NCBI GenBank assembly: GCA_001604585.1
Contig: LVBW01000015.1
Coordinates: 1-36,998 of the forward strand
Origin: Puniceicoccales bacterium Verruco_02
Lineage (GTDB): Bacteria; Verrucomicrobiota; Verrucomicrobiia; Opitutales; Oceanipulchritudinaceae
Direction of reading: 5' to 3'
DNA length: 36,998 nucleotides
Part shown: positions 1 to 8,928 of the stretch, piece by piece
Layout of the letters: every line of letters starts with the position of its first letter
Numbering within the stretch: the first letter of the stretch is position 1
The notes under the pieces: model-generated
Seen by the model: the letters and a program-made list of their open reading frames with translations, nothing else
Told to the model about the DNA's origin: nothing
The model's database searches: none
Position numbers and translations under genes: made by a program

Positions 1-1
1 A

Positions 2-229
2 CTTGCCTGCCTGCCGCGGGATGCCGCACCCTCTTCCGGGGTAGTGCTGGCCATCGGCCCGGAGGGCGACTTTTCCGACAGGGAATACGACCTGTTTGAA
101 CAGGCTGGCTTTTTGCCGGTAAGCCTCGGGTCCCTTGTCCTGCGTTCGGACACAGCCGCCACTGCCGCACTGTCCATTGTATCGGCTGCACTACGCTTTG
201 CAGCTTGCCCTTTGTCAGATAATCGTTGA
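2..229 (+). CDS. rsmE: 16S rRNA (uracil-1498-N3)-methyltransferase RsmE, C-terminal fragment
   Basis: Only the last 75 or so codons are inside the window; the reading frame is open from the left edge to the TGA at 227-229. RsmE methylates N3 of U1498 in 16S rRNA using S-adenosylmethionine. The fragment carries the family's C-terminal SAM-binding knot signature: IGPEGDFS (from about base 53), then LGSLVLRSDTAATAAL, which corresponds to the usual LG-x-x-ILR-x-ETA motif. The family normally ends shortly after this alpha helix, so the C-terminus appears intact. The next gene on the same strand begins 168 bases later, so the two are not tightly coupled. Identification rests on these two motifs. 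Confidence 0.88.
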   Translation, partial: LACLPRDAAPSSGVVLAIGPEGDFSDREYDLFEQAGFLPVSLGSLVLRSDTAATAALSIVSAALRFAACPLSDNR

Positions 230-397
230 AAAACAAAGTGATGTGTCTCTAGCGAATAACAAGCCCCAGCATTGGCCGGACAGCCATCAGCATTGTTCAG
301 TGGAAGCCTTCCTGCGTTTTCTCTCGCGCGACGCCTTGTCCGGGCATTCAAGGGGCCGAATATTTTTTCCCAAGGAAGGGGTCTTGAGCGAACTAGG

Positions 398-2662
398 ATG
401 AACTCCCATCGTGTACTGGCCGTACTAGACGATACTCGGGCCTTGGCCTCTTTGCATGACATGCTGGAAGCGGAGGGCCTCATGACTTTGGTCCATGCTG
501 GCGACCCCAATCAGGCGCTCATACTGGCAGTGGACGGCAAGGCCGATGTCGCACTAGTGGACACCTCCACACCGGGTTTGGAGTCGGGGCTGTCGGCCTT
601 TGCCTCAGATTTGGGCCTTCCCGTCGTGTATCTCTGCCGCGAAGACGGACCCTCGTCCCCCGGCCCCTTGTATGTCAAGTTGCCCTGCAAGCCTGGCGAG
701 CTATCCGCAATGATTCGTGCCAGCGCCCATTGTCACGAGCTTGAGAAGGCCGCCGCGCAGTCTGCCCAAAGCACCGGGACTCTTCTTTCGCTAATGCCGC
801 AGATAGTGATCCACATGGATAGCGAGGGCCGCATCCTTGGGATCAACCCGGCGGCAGAGCTTTTTGCGCGCTCATCTGAACAGAAGGCAAGGGGTAGGCA
901 TTTTTCCAGCCTTTTTCAGCTACGCCGTACAAGCACCGATGCGGCACTGGACAATCCTGCACAGCTTCGCGGCAGCGGCCCGGACCTGAAAGACCTTTTG
1001 CTCCTTCGCTCTCCGGGCGGGGAGGACTGCTCGGTGCGGGTCAACTGTGCCACGATACGCAATGGACGGGCAGAGGGCGCTTCAAGCCTGCTAGTTCTGG
1101 AAGATGTCACCCGCATGAGCCGCTGTGCCGCCGACAGGCTGCTTCTGGAAGGGGCGCAGGAATTGACCGGCGACGCCATCCTTGTCACAACGCCCGGCAG
1201 CGAGGATGGACAGCCACGCGTGCGCTTCTACAACAAGGCATTTTCCCGCCTTATTGCGCAAGGGGATGCAGATTTGGAAGGGCGTAGCTTGGCCGGACTC
1301 TTCCAGCAGGGGCTGGACGAGATATGGGCTGCCGTGATGGACGGGCTGCGCTGCGGACGCGAGTGGACCGGGCAGGTCAACATGAAGCTCTTCAGCGGAG
1401 TGGAGTTCAACGCGCAGGTATCTGCCAACCCCATTATGGACGCCGCCGGGCGGCACCTTGGCTGCGTGTTCTGCATTCAGGACCGCACCCACCTGCACCG
1501 CCTCGAAGAAAGCATACGCCAGTCGCAGAAAATCGAGGCCGTGGGGCGTCTGGCAAGCGGTATAGCACACGATTTCAACAACCTTCTCTCTGTCATCAAC
1601 TCCTACTGCGACCTTCAGATACTCAAGCTCGACGAGGGTAGCCCCGCCATGCGTTACGCCCAGCAGATACGCGCCGCCGGGCGCAAGGGCGTGGACCTTG
1701 TCAGCCAACTGATGACGTTCAGCCGCAAGGACAGGCCCAATCCGACCCAACTGGACCTCTCGCACGTGGTCGAGGACGTGAAAAGTATGCTCCGCCGCGT
1801 AATCCGCGAGGACATCGAGATGGAGACTTCTTACGAAGAGCACCTGCCGAGCGTGAAAGCCGATCAGGGGCAGATAGAGCAGGTGCTTTTGAACCTCTGC
1901 GTCAATGCTCGCGACGCCATGCCCAACGGCGGCAGGCTGCACATTGACGTATCCACCCGCCAGTATGAAAAGACCGTGATGCGCAGCCAAGGCAGCATCA
2001 GGCCAGGCAATTACGTGGTCCTGTCTGTCGAGGACAGCGGCTGCGGCATGGACGAGGAGACCCAGAAGCGCATATTCGACCCCTTCTTCACCACCAAGGA
2101 GATAGGCAAGGGCACGGGCCTTGGTCTTGCCACCGTGCACAGCATAATGAAGCAGTACGGCGGGCATATCGTCGTACGTTCTCGCCCCGGCGAAGGTTCG
2201 CGTTTCGAGCTGCTTTTCCCTGCCGAGGGGGGGCGCAGCGGCGAGGCAGGGCTGCATGGCGAGCATGGGCATAGTGTGGAGTCTCCCACGGGCAGTGAGA
2301 GGATATTCATCGTCGAGGACGATGAGACCTTCCTCGACTGCATAAGCGGCCTTTTGCGCCTGCACGGCTATCAGGTATATACTGCCTACGATGGCAGCAG
2401 CGCCATGGACATGATGGCTCGGCTGGACTACGAAGTGGATCTTCTAGTCTCGGACATCGTGCTGCCCAAACTGTCCGGCAGAGAGGTGGCGGCCCGCCTC
2501 ATGGAAAAGCGCCCGCAGGCAAGAGTGATATTCATGACAGGTTACGACGACCAGCTAGACAGCTTCTATTCCCTGCCAGGAGATGCCATAGTGCTTGAAA
2601 AGCCCTTCCCTCTGAACACTCTGCTTGTAAAGGCCAGAGAGCTGCTGGACTCTGCCAAATAG
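398..2662 (+). CDS. Hybrid sensor histidine kinase (REC-PAS-PAS-HisKA-HATPase-REC)
   Basis: A predicted cytoplasmic hybrid kinase of 754 residues. Visible order: an N-terminal receiver (residues 1-115; LDD acid pocket at 10-12, candidate phospho-Asp D55 in ALVDTSTPG, Lys in VKLPCKP); two PAS-like regions (about 125-240 and 260-375); HisKA with the GIAHDFNNLL box (His391); HATPase with N box NLCVNARDAMPNGG, G1 DSGCGMDEE and G2 GKGTGLGLATV; and a C-terminal receiver (about 628-750) with phospho-Asp D686 in VSDIVLPK. No membrane segment is seen. The frame stays open upstream to 272, but the ATG at 398 fits a receiver start (MNSHRVLAVLDD) better than the basic, low-complexity extension. No Shine-Dalgarno stands at ideal distance. 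CheA follows about 120 bases downstream on the same strand, so co-expression is possible. No cognate output regulator is adjacent. Confidence 0.88.
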   Translation: MNSHRVLAVLDDTRALASLHDMLEAEGLMTLVHAGDPNQALILAVDGKADVALVDTSTPGLESGLSAFASDLGLPVVYLCREDGPSSPGPLYVKLPCKPGELSAMIRASAHCHELEKAAAQSAQSTGTLLSLMPQIVIHMDSEGRILGINPAAELFARSSEQKARGRHFSSLFQLRRTSTDAALDNPAQLRGSGPDLKDLLLLRSPGGEDCSVRVNCATIRNGRAEGASSLLVLEDVTRMSRCAADRLLLEGAQELTGDAILVTTPGSEDGQPRVRFYNKAFSRLIAQGDADLEGRSLAGLFQQGLDEIWAAVMDGLRCGREWTGQVNMKLFSGVEFNAQVSANPIMDAAGRHLGCVFCIQDRTHLHRLEESIRQSQKIEAVGRLASGIAHDFNNLLSVINSYCDLQILKLDEGSPAMRYAQQIRAAGRKGVDLVSQLMTFSRKDRPNPTQLDLSHVVEDVKSMLRRVIREDIEMETSYEEHLPSVKADQGQIEQVLLNLCVNARDAMPNGGRLHIDVSTRQYEKTVMRSQGSIRPGNYVVLSVEDSGCGMDEETQKRIFDPFFTTKEIGKGTGLGLATVHSIMKQYGGHIVVRSRPGEGSRFELLFPAEGGRSGEAGLHGEHGHSVESPTGSERIFIVEDDETFLDCISGLLRLHGYQVYTAYDGSSAMDMMARLDYEVDLLVSDIVLPKLSGREVAARLMEKRPQARVIFMTGYDDQLDSFYSLPGDAIVLEKPFPLNTLLVKARELLDSAK

Positions 2663-2782
2663 ACAATAGGGCGTGTGTACACGGCAGATGGGTGTATGGC
2701 AGGCCTCGAAACACCTCGGCATCTGCCTCTTTATTCAGGACCTGCTTGCTCCGATCAACTATTGATTTAACATTGACTCTAC

Positions 2783-5380
2783 ATGTCCCTCAGCGAAGAC
2801 AAAATCAGCGCCTGCGATTCCATTTTGAACCGGATAGCGACCGAGCTAGTGCTGGCCAGTCCCGGCAGTGACGACGGTCTGGTGCCTGTGTATTCGCTGA
2901 TGAGCGGACTGGCAGCAGAGGTGGATGGAGCCGATTCTGTAATGCACCAGGCCTGTGTGCATGTACGCCGCGCTCTTGACGAACTCTTGGACGAGTCCTG
3001 CCCGTTTGACGAGCGCACTTTGGAGTATGTAAGCAACTTCACCTCTTGGGCACAGGACGGGCTTCTGGCCCTGCGCAACGGCGGGGAACTGTTGCCCTTT
3101 TCGGCAGCGCCCTGGATGGGTGACGATGGCGAACCGGCCATGAACTCCACAGAGAAGAGCTGCAACGGCATAATTAACAGCATCGCGACCGAGCTTGTGC
3201 TGGCCAACGCGGGGAGCGACGAGGGTCTTGTGCCCATCTATTCGCTTACCTGCGAGCTAATCGACGCATCCGCCACCCTGCCCAAGATACAGGTATCGGC
3301 CAAGAACATGCGCCGTGCGCTGGACCGGCTCCTGGACAATGCCAGACCCTTCGATTTCGACACACTGGGCTACACTGGTGCCTTTGTGGCTTGGGCGCAG
3401 GAGTCGATGCGCAAGATTATAGAGGGCGACGAAGGGCAGGTAAACGTGTTCGAGGCAATGGAGGGCACCGCCCCGGCAGAAACTGGCGAAGAGCACATTT
3501 TTTCCGCAACTACGGTGCCTGCAATACCGCGTGCGCCCGTGCCTTCCGGCGAAGTGGAGCAGATCGTGGCCCCTTCCGGCATCGACGAGCACAGCGATGT
3601 GGACGTGATGCTCCAGATAAACGACGAGGATGCCGAGATACTGGGCGAATTCCAGACCGAGGCCATCGAACATCTGGAGAATATCGAGGCCGCAGTGCTG
3701 GTTCTGGAACAGGATCCGCACGATTCGGACAGCCTCGCACTCATTTTCCGCGCCTTCCACACTATCAAGGGCGTGGCCGGCTTCCTGCACCTAGTCCCCA
3801 TTCAGGCCCTAGCCCACCAGGTGGAGAGCCTGCTGGACCATGCGCGCAATCAGAAGCTCACGCTCGATTCGCGCATGATCACGCTCATTCTCAAGGCCAA
3901 GGACACGCTCCAGAGCCTTGTGGACCAGATTACGGCCGCCCTTGAGAAGGGACGAAAGCCCGACCGCGTAATCCCCGTTTCCATGCTGATTCGCTCGGTG
4001 CAGGATGCCGCTCAGGACGGCTTCGACATAGCCGCTGGCCGTGCCCCGACACTGCGCAACGAGGCTATAGCCGTGGAAAAGCGTGCCGCAGCCGCAAAAG
4101 CCGCAAGCGTGGCCGAGGAGCAGGACGATGAAGATGATGTGGCCGCCGCCCCCGCCCAGTCCACCCAGCGAAGCGGCCCATCTGTCGCCGCGCAGCCCTC
4201 TGGCAATGGCGCAGGCAGTGCCTCCACGATCAGGGTCAAGACCACCAAGCTGGACAACCTCATGGACATGGTGGGCGAACTGGTCATCGTGCAGAGCCAG
4301 TTGTCCGAGTCCAGCCGCGCCGCTGGTGCGCACGACGACAATTCCGCCCTTCAGCAGAACATTTCCCAGCTCCAGCGCATAACCCGCGAGCTTCAGCACA
4401 CTAGTATGTCGCTGAGGCTCATACCCATCAAGCCGACCTTCCAGAAGGTCAGCCGAATGGTGCGCGACATAGCCAGTCAGGTGGGCAAGAAGGTGGACTT
4501 CATCACAGAGGGTGAGGATACCGAGTTGGATCGCAACGTGGTGGAGCAGATTAACGATCCGCTGGTCCACATGATCCGCAACTCGCTAGATCACGGGCTG
4601 GAGGACGAGGCTGCGCGCCTTGCATCCGGCAAGGCCCCGGTGGGCAGGATCGTCCTCAAGGCGTACCATCAGGGCAGCAGCATTGTCATAGAGCTGTCCG
4701 ACGATGGGCGTGGCATAGACCCTAGCCGCCTGATTAAGAAGGCGCGCGAGAGGGGCCTTGTGCGCGAGGACCAGAATCTTGCCCGTCAGGACATACTGAA
4801 CCTGATATTTGAGCCAGGCTTTTCCACGGCGGAGAAAGTTACGGACATTTCAGGCCGCGGTGTAGGCATGGACGTAGTAAGGCGCAACATCGAGAAGTTG
4901 CGCGGCAAGGTGGAGCTGGAGAGCGAAGTGGGCAAGGGCACTATCTTCAAGATAAAGCTGCCCCTCACAACGGCCATTATCGACGGCCTAGTCGTGCGCG
5001 TTGGCGGGGATCGCTTCATTCTGCCCACAACCTCGGTCAAAGTGGCCCTGCGCCCAGAGAAGAACCAGATTACAAAGATCAAGGGCAAGGCCGAGGTGTT
5101 GGACCTTCGCGGCAAGACCATACCGCTTGTGCGCCTGCATCAGAAGTTTGGCATAGATACCGACATTACCAACCACTGGGACGGAATCGTCGTGATTATA
5201 GAGACTTTCGGCAAACCCTACGGCCTTCTCGTGGACGACATGCTCTCCAAGCAGGAAGTGGTCATCAAGAGCCTTGGATCCATGATGAAGGGCATAGCCG
5301 GAGTGGCAGGCGGCGCGATTCTTGGCGATGGCACTATCGCCCTGATTCTTGACCCATCGGGCCTAATTGGCGTAGTGTAG
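2783..5380 (+). CDS. cheA: Chemotaxis histidine kinase CheA with duplicated N-terminal module
   Basis: CheA couples chemoreceptor arrays to phosphorylation of CheY-type regulators. The 865-residue protein has an Hpt/P1 domain (about 270-375) with phosphorylatable His326 in FHTIKGVAGF. An Ala/Pro/acidic linker follows, then P3 dimerisation (about 480-545, MDMVGELVIVQSQL), HATPase/P4 (about 545-705; HMIRNSLDHGLE, DDGRGID, GRGVGMDVV) and a CheW-like P5 regulatory domain to the end. No obvious CheY-binding P2 and no receiver are seen. The N-terminus is odd: two similar modules of about 90 residues (11-100 and 127-215; shared IATELVLA, GSD-x-GLVP-x-YSL, RRALD-x-LLD, WAQ) precede P1. ATG 2783 is the first start of this frame that keeps the whole duplication. 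No cheW, cheY, cheB or cheR lies in the window. The receptor at 18176-19783 is a plausible partner in the same array (inference). Confidence 0.93.
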   Translation: MSLSEDKISACDSILNRIATELVLASPGSDDGLVPVYSLMSGLAAEVDGADSVMHQACVHVRRALDELLDESCPFDERTLEYVSNFTSWAQDGLLALRNGGELLPFSAAPWMGDDGEPAMNSTEKSCNGIINSIATELVLANAGSDEGLVPIYSLTCELIDASATLPKIQVSAKNMRRALDRLLDNARPFDFDTLGYTGAFVAWAQESMRKIIEGDEGQVNVFEAMEGTAPAETGEEHIFSATTVPAIPRAPVPSGEVEQIVAPSGIDEHSDVDVMLQINDEDAEILGEFQTEAIEHLENIEAAVLVLEQDPHDSDSLALIFRAFHTIKGVAGFLHLVPIQALAHQVESLLDHARNQKLTLDSRMITLILKAKDTLQSLVDQITAALEKGRKPDRVIPVSMLIRSVQDAAQDGFDIAAGRAPTLRNEAIAVEKRAAAAKAASVAEEQDDEDDVAAAPAQSTQRSGPSVAAQPSGNGAGSASTIRVKTTKLDNLMDMVGELVIVQSQLSESSRAAGAHDDNSALQQNISQLQRITRELQHTSMSLRLIPIKPTFQKVSRMVRDIASQVGKKVDFITEGEDTELDRNVVEQINDPLVHMIRNSLDHGLEDEAARLASGKAPVGRIVLKAYHQGSSIVIELSDDGRGIDPSRLIKKARERGLVREDQNLARQDILNLIFEPGFSTAEKVTDISGRGVGMDVVRRNIEKLRGKVELESEVGKGTIFKIKLPLTTAIIDGLVVRVGGDRFILPTTSVKVALRPEKNQITKIKGKAEVLDLRGKTIPLVRLHQKFGIDTDITNHWDGIVVIIETFGKPYGLLVDDMLSKQEVVIKSLGSMMKGIAGVAGGAILGDGTIALILDPSGLIGVV
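2813..3427 (+). repeat. Imperfect tandem duplication inside cheA (two ~270-bp units)
   Basis: Bases 2813-3082 and 3161-3427 encode related modules, roughly 45% identical by eye over 89 residues, with one single-residue indel. The first 30 codons are clearly similar at DNA level as well. The units are joined by a linker of about 26 residues. This is an internal protein-domain duplication, not a mobile repeat. Confidence 0.8.
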
Positions 5381-5399
5381 CGGTGCCCTTGTGTATTAT

Positions 5400-5410
5400 C
5401 CTGTCAGGAA
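5400..5410. promoter_or_regulatory. Palindromic CCTGTCAGG element upstream of autotransporter gene
   Basis: The 11-mer CCTGTCAGGAA contains the odd-centred palindrome CCTG-T-CAGG. It ends 42 bases before the ATG at 5453. The same 11-mer occurs at 34980-34990, 41 bases before the ATG of the DUF418 gene. The repeated sequence and near-equal spacing suggest a shared operator, but two instances are little evidence. Confidence 0.3.
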
Positions 5411-5452
5411 CACCTTGCCCGCAGCAGCATTTACGTGGATACTGAGCGCATT

Positions 5453-8400
5453 ATGTGCTACATTTCTTCGCGCTTGTTGTTGCTAGGCATATTGCCGCTC
5501 ATCGGCTCTGGCTCAATGCAGGCTGACACGGAGTCATTACTACCGCTATCGTATGACCTTCGTAATATCGGTGGGCGTTCCTATATAGGAGCAGTGCGCA
5601 ACCAGGGCGATGCAGGAACCTGCTACGCCTTTGCTGCGTGTGCAATGGGCGAGGCAGCTTACAATCTGCATCACAATTTATATGGCAGTAATGTGGTGGA
5701 CTTTTCAGAGTCCTACATATCATGGAGTATGATGCCTCTTTACGATGGCCTGAATGGCGCAGACGGTGGTGATACAAGGGCGGATTTTCTTCAGGCAATG
5801 GTTGACTACGGTGTGTGCAGCGAGAAGGACTTTCCCTATACTGACGTTGATCCTGGCAAGGAGAACTACGTCTATGATGTGCCTACAGTGAAGTTCAACA
5901 ACTGGAACTTCCTGCCCGCCTACGACGTATATACGATGAAGCAGGCAATGCTGAAGTTCGGCGCCATCGGCGTAGGTATTACGCTGGATGAAGACATATA
6001 CGATTACGATGGAGGTGTGTATATCAACAGTGAAACTTCATCCAATAGATTATGCGAGCTTGATGCGTCGTTTAACCATCTGGTTGCTGGCATAGGCTGG
6101 CAGGACGATGATAGTAGCCCCAGCGGAGGATATTGGATATTGCGAAACTCCTGGGACGCAGACTGGGGAGAAGAGGGATACTTCAATATGGACTATGTAT
6201 CAGCAAGAGCGACGCTGCTACCTATGTACATAAACTATGGAGCATGGGTGGGGGATGATTTTTCTATTACGATCGACGCCGACATACATACCGGCTCAAT
6301 GGAGCTGATTTCCTCTGAAGATGTGGCCTTCGGGGTGTATGAATGGGGCGGCAACAATGCCTCAATCACCAATAACGCCAATGTCGTCGTTGAACACTAT
6401 GCGCAGGGGTATGCGGTGGTGCACGGGCTATTCCTCTGGGCTGGCGAGAACGCATTTCTTACGAACAACGGCTCTGTTCTCAGCTCTGTCAAGGTGGACG
6501 GGGGCATCGCGACAGCATATGGTATATGTTTCCAAGGCAAAGACTTGTTGCTTGCATCCGATTCTCTTGTCGATGTCCGTGCCAGTGCGGATGGCCTGCA
6601 TCGTGCCACAGCCTACGGTGTTCGTTATCACGGGTTCAATACCCTTTCAGAGAGTGGAAGCTTTGTGAATAGGGGAAGTATAAATGCTGAATCAACAGGC
6701 GATGATTCCTGGGCTTATGGTGCCTATGTCATGAACGCTGCAAGCGTGCGCAATGAGGGTAATATCTACGTAAAGGCAGGGAATACCGCTGCTGGAATGC
6801 TTCTGTATGAAGTTAAGGATGCAGTCAATACGGCGCGCATAGAAGCCGTGGCATCGACTGACTCAGCATGTGGGGTGTATGCTCAACACACCAGCCTCGT
6901 CAATGAAGGCCACATTTTGGGAGTGGACGACGAGGGGACTGCCAACACCTTCGGGCTGTATGCGATAGATTCCTATATCGTCAACGCAGGCATCTTGGAA
7001 GCTGCTTCGGCATACGGTGAATCCACTGCTGTGTATCTAATAGAAGGGGCTATAGTCAACGACTATGGAGCCTATATAAGCGCAATTGCGATAGATGGAG
7101 ACTCTTACGGCATAGATGCAGAGAAATCATCCATTGTGAACAATGGAACTATTCGTGCTGAGTTCAATGCTTTGTATGATTGCAATCTCTCTGGTGAGGG
7201 TGTGATTCTCGGCAGTCTCACTGTTAATAACACAGTCATCAGTCCCGGCAATTCGCTCGGAATGATGTATATAGACAGGGATTTCCTGAGTGAGGGAGGT
7301 CTCACCATGAATATTGAGTTCGCCAACGGCGCGTGGGACGAGTTGGTCGTTGGTGGCTCGGCAACAATCGAAGGCACGGACAATGTGGTGAATTTGTTTC
7401 ACGAGGGATATCTTGCCTCTGGAGATTTCCTGTTTATAGAGGCTGGCTCAGGTGGGTATGGAGCCATACAGACTGTCAACACGGCTGCTATGTTCGAGGC
7501 CGCTATACAGGCGCGCACCGATGGTTTCGCCCTGTCCATAGATAGGCACAGCTATTCCGACTTCGCTCTTCAGCAGGAATACAAGGCTATGGGCATTGCG
7601 CTCGACGCTGCCCGACCGCTTGCAGAGGGTGAATTTGCCGCAATGCTCAATCGCTTTGATTCCTACCTGCACGCGGAGGCCGTACAGGCAGGAGTAAGCG
7701 ACCTGTTTCCAACGATGAACAGCGACGCTTCGGCGTCTGCGCTCTCGCTCATGCAGGAAGGAAACGTCTTTGCCGCACGCCATGCGAAAGGTCTGCCAGC
7801 CAAGGCTTTGGAAAGCGATCGCCGCTTCGGCACCTGGTTCAGTGTGATGAACGCAGATGCAGATATAGCAGCTTCTGGTGCTTATGCTAAGCTGAAGGCA
7901 GACACAAAGGGCTACGGAGCCGGTGCCGAATACGCTATTACGAATAATTGGACTTTGGGGGTATCCGCAACGAACGCCAAGCAGAAGCTTAGCCATATTG
8001 GCAGTGCCGACAAGGGCAGTGCGAAGGCGGATCAGGTCTTTGTCAGCGCAATGTGGGACCGCAGGCCCGGTGCCGAGGGGCCATACGCCGGAGTTTCGCT
8101 TGGGCTGGCAAGGCTGGACATGGACAGCAGGCGCATCGTGGGCGAGGAAGCCAACATGCTCGAAGGCGCACACAAGGGCAGCGGTCAGAGTCTCTGGATT
8201 GGTGGCGGCTGGGATCTTAACAACAGCTTTTGGACCACGCGGCCATTTGTTGACTTCCAGTATTCGCGCATGAAAGAGGACGCATATACGGAACGCGGTA
8301 ACGGTGGAGCGGCGCTCTTCTTCGATGAGCGCGATAGCGACTCATTATTGGCAGGCGTAGGCATGAGCGTGTCTGCGAACTTTCGCTTCGGCAGCACCGT

Positions 8401-8659
8401 GATTATACCGGAGCTGCGCATCATGCGCCAGAACGAGCTGCTGGCAGAGCCGCCCCCCCTCATGGGCCGCTTCGCACAAGGGCCGCTGTTCCGGGTGGAG
8501 CAGAGGGATATGTCGGGCTCCCGCACGACGATGAACGCCACCGTGCGGACGATAATTGACGAGCGCGTGATGGCGACAATCGACTTCGAGCGTCGCGAAT
8601 ATGAGCTGAAGGACAGCGCAAGCGACTCTTTGAGCGCAAGGCTGCATCTGCGCTTTTAG
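5453..8659 (+). CDS. Papain-like (C1A) cysteine protease-autotransporter
   Basis: This 1068-residue protein is predicted to cross the inner membrane via a signal peptide (hydrophobic LLLLGILPLIGSG core; likely cleavage after SMQA near residue 24) and then use its own C-terminal barrel. The passenger begins with a papain-fold peptidase: catalytic Cys57 in QGDAGTCYAF, His209 in FNHLVAGIGW and Asn232 in LRNSWDADWGEEGYF, the Cys-His-Asn order of family C1A. Residues of about 285-620 hold short beta repeats of the type VN-x-G-x-I-x-A (NEGNIYV, NEGHILG, NNGTIRA), suggesting a beta helix. From about residue 791 an autotransporter barrel starts (FGTWF...), ending in RLHLRF with the expected terminal Phe. 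ATG 5453 was chosen over an in-frame GTG at 5435 because it places the signal sequence at the terminus. Substrate and surface release are unknown. Confidence 0.85.
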   Translation: MCYISSRLLLLGILPLIGSGSMQADTESLLPLSYDLRNIGGRSYIGAVRNQGDAGTCYAFAACAMGEAAYNLHHNLYGSNVVDFSESYISWSMMPLYDGLNGADGGDTRADFLQAMVDYGVCSEKDFPYTDVDPGKENYVYDVPTVKFNNWNFLPAYDVYTMKQAMLKFGAIGVGITLDEDIYDYDGGVYINSETSSNRLCELDASFNHLVAGIGWQDDDSSPSGGYWILRNSWDADWGEEGYFNMDYVSARATLLPMYINYGAWVGDDFSITIDADIHTGSMELISSEDVAFGVYEWGGNNASITNNANVVVEHYAQGYAVVHGLFLWAGENAFLTNNGSVLSSVKVDGGIATAYGICFQGKDLLLASDSLVDVRASADGLHRATAYGVRYHGFNTLSESGSFVNRGSINAESTGDDSWAYGAYVMNAASVRNEGNIYVKAGNTAAGMLLYEVKDAVNTARIEAVASTDSACGVYAQHTSLVNEGHILGVDDEGTANTFGLYAIDSYIVNAGILEAASAYGESTAVYLIEGAIVNDYGAYISAIAIDGDSYGIDAEKSSIVNNGTIRAEFNALYDCNLSGEGVILGSLTVNNTVISPGNSLGMMYIDRDFLSEGGLTMNIEFANGAWDELVVGGSATIEGTDNVVNLFHEGYLASGDFLFIEAGSGGYGAIQTVNTAAMFEAAIQARTDGFALSIDRHSYSDFALQQEYKAMGIALDAARPLAEGEFAAMLNRFDSYLHAEAVQAGVSDLFPTMNSDASASALSLMQEGNVFAARHAKGLPAKALESDRRFGTWFSVMNADADIAASGAYAKLKADTKGYGAGAEYAITNNWTLGVSATNAKQKLSHIGSADKGSAKADQVFVSAMWDRRPGAEGPYAGVSLGLARLDMDSRRIVGEEANMLEGAHKGSGQSLWIGGGWDLNNSFWTTRPFVDFQYSRMKEDAYTERGNGGAALFFDERDSDSLLAGVGMSVSANFRFGSTVIIPELRIMRQNELLAEPPPLMGRFAQGPLFRVEQRDMSGSRTTMNATVRTIIDERVMATIDFERREYELKDSASDSLSARLHLRF

Positions 8660-8788
8660 CAGAGATGTTTGATAACGAAGCGCTTCCTTTGGACGCTGGG
8701 GAGAATTATAGCTTGCTCAGTGTTTTTCTGGCTAGGCAATAATAACCACCGGCAATTCGATCGCGTTGAGACGAGTGGCACATTATAA

Positions 8789-8885
8789 GATAGCGTATTG
8801 AATCTTTCGCTCATCTTCGTGGTTCCTTCAGGTCTACCAGTCAGAGCTTCTCTTTTCAATTGTGCGAAAGATTCAATACGCTATC
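8789..8885. repeat. Perfect 22-bp inverted repeat with 53-bp spacer
   Basis: Bases 8789-8810 and 8864-8885 are exact reverse complements over 22 bases (left arm begins GATAGCGTATTG, right arm ends CAATACGCTATC). Pairing stops sharply at both ends. The repeat lies in the 269-base gap between two convergent genes (stops at 8659 and 8929). It could be a bidirectional terminator or mRNA-stabilising hairpin, a miniature mobile element, or a recombination substrate. No poly-T tract follows either arm closely, so a simple rho-independent terminator is not obvious. Apart from this repeat, 8660-8928 holds nothing recognisable. Confidence 0.9.
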
Positions 8886-8928
8886 AAATAACGGCCTTGT
8901 GCGGTATCGGTCAGCGAAACCAGTCGGA

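Noticed and set aside
1091-2365. 424-codon minus-strand frame opposite the hybrid kinase
   Set aside because: No recognisable domain, and the plus-strand frame contains every kinase motif. The similar frames at 3809-4570 and 20634-21638 were rejected for the same reason.
2739-2757. Sigma-28-like -10 (TCCGATCA) 25 bases before cheA
   Set aside because: Six of eight bases match, but the -35 position reads TTAT instead of TAAA; too weak to list.
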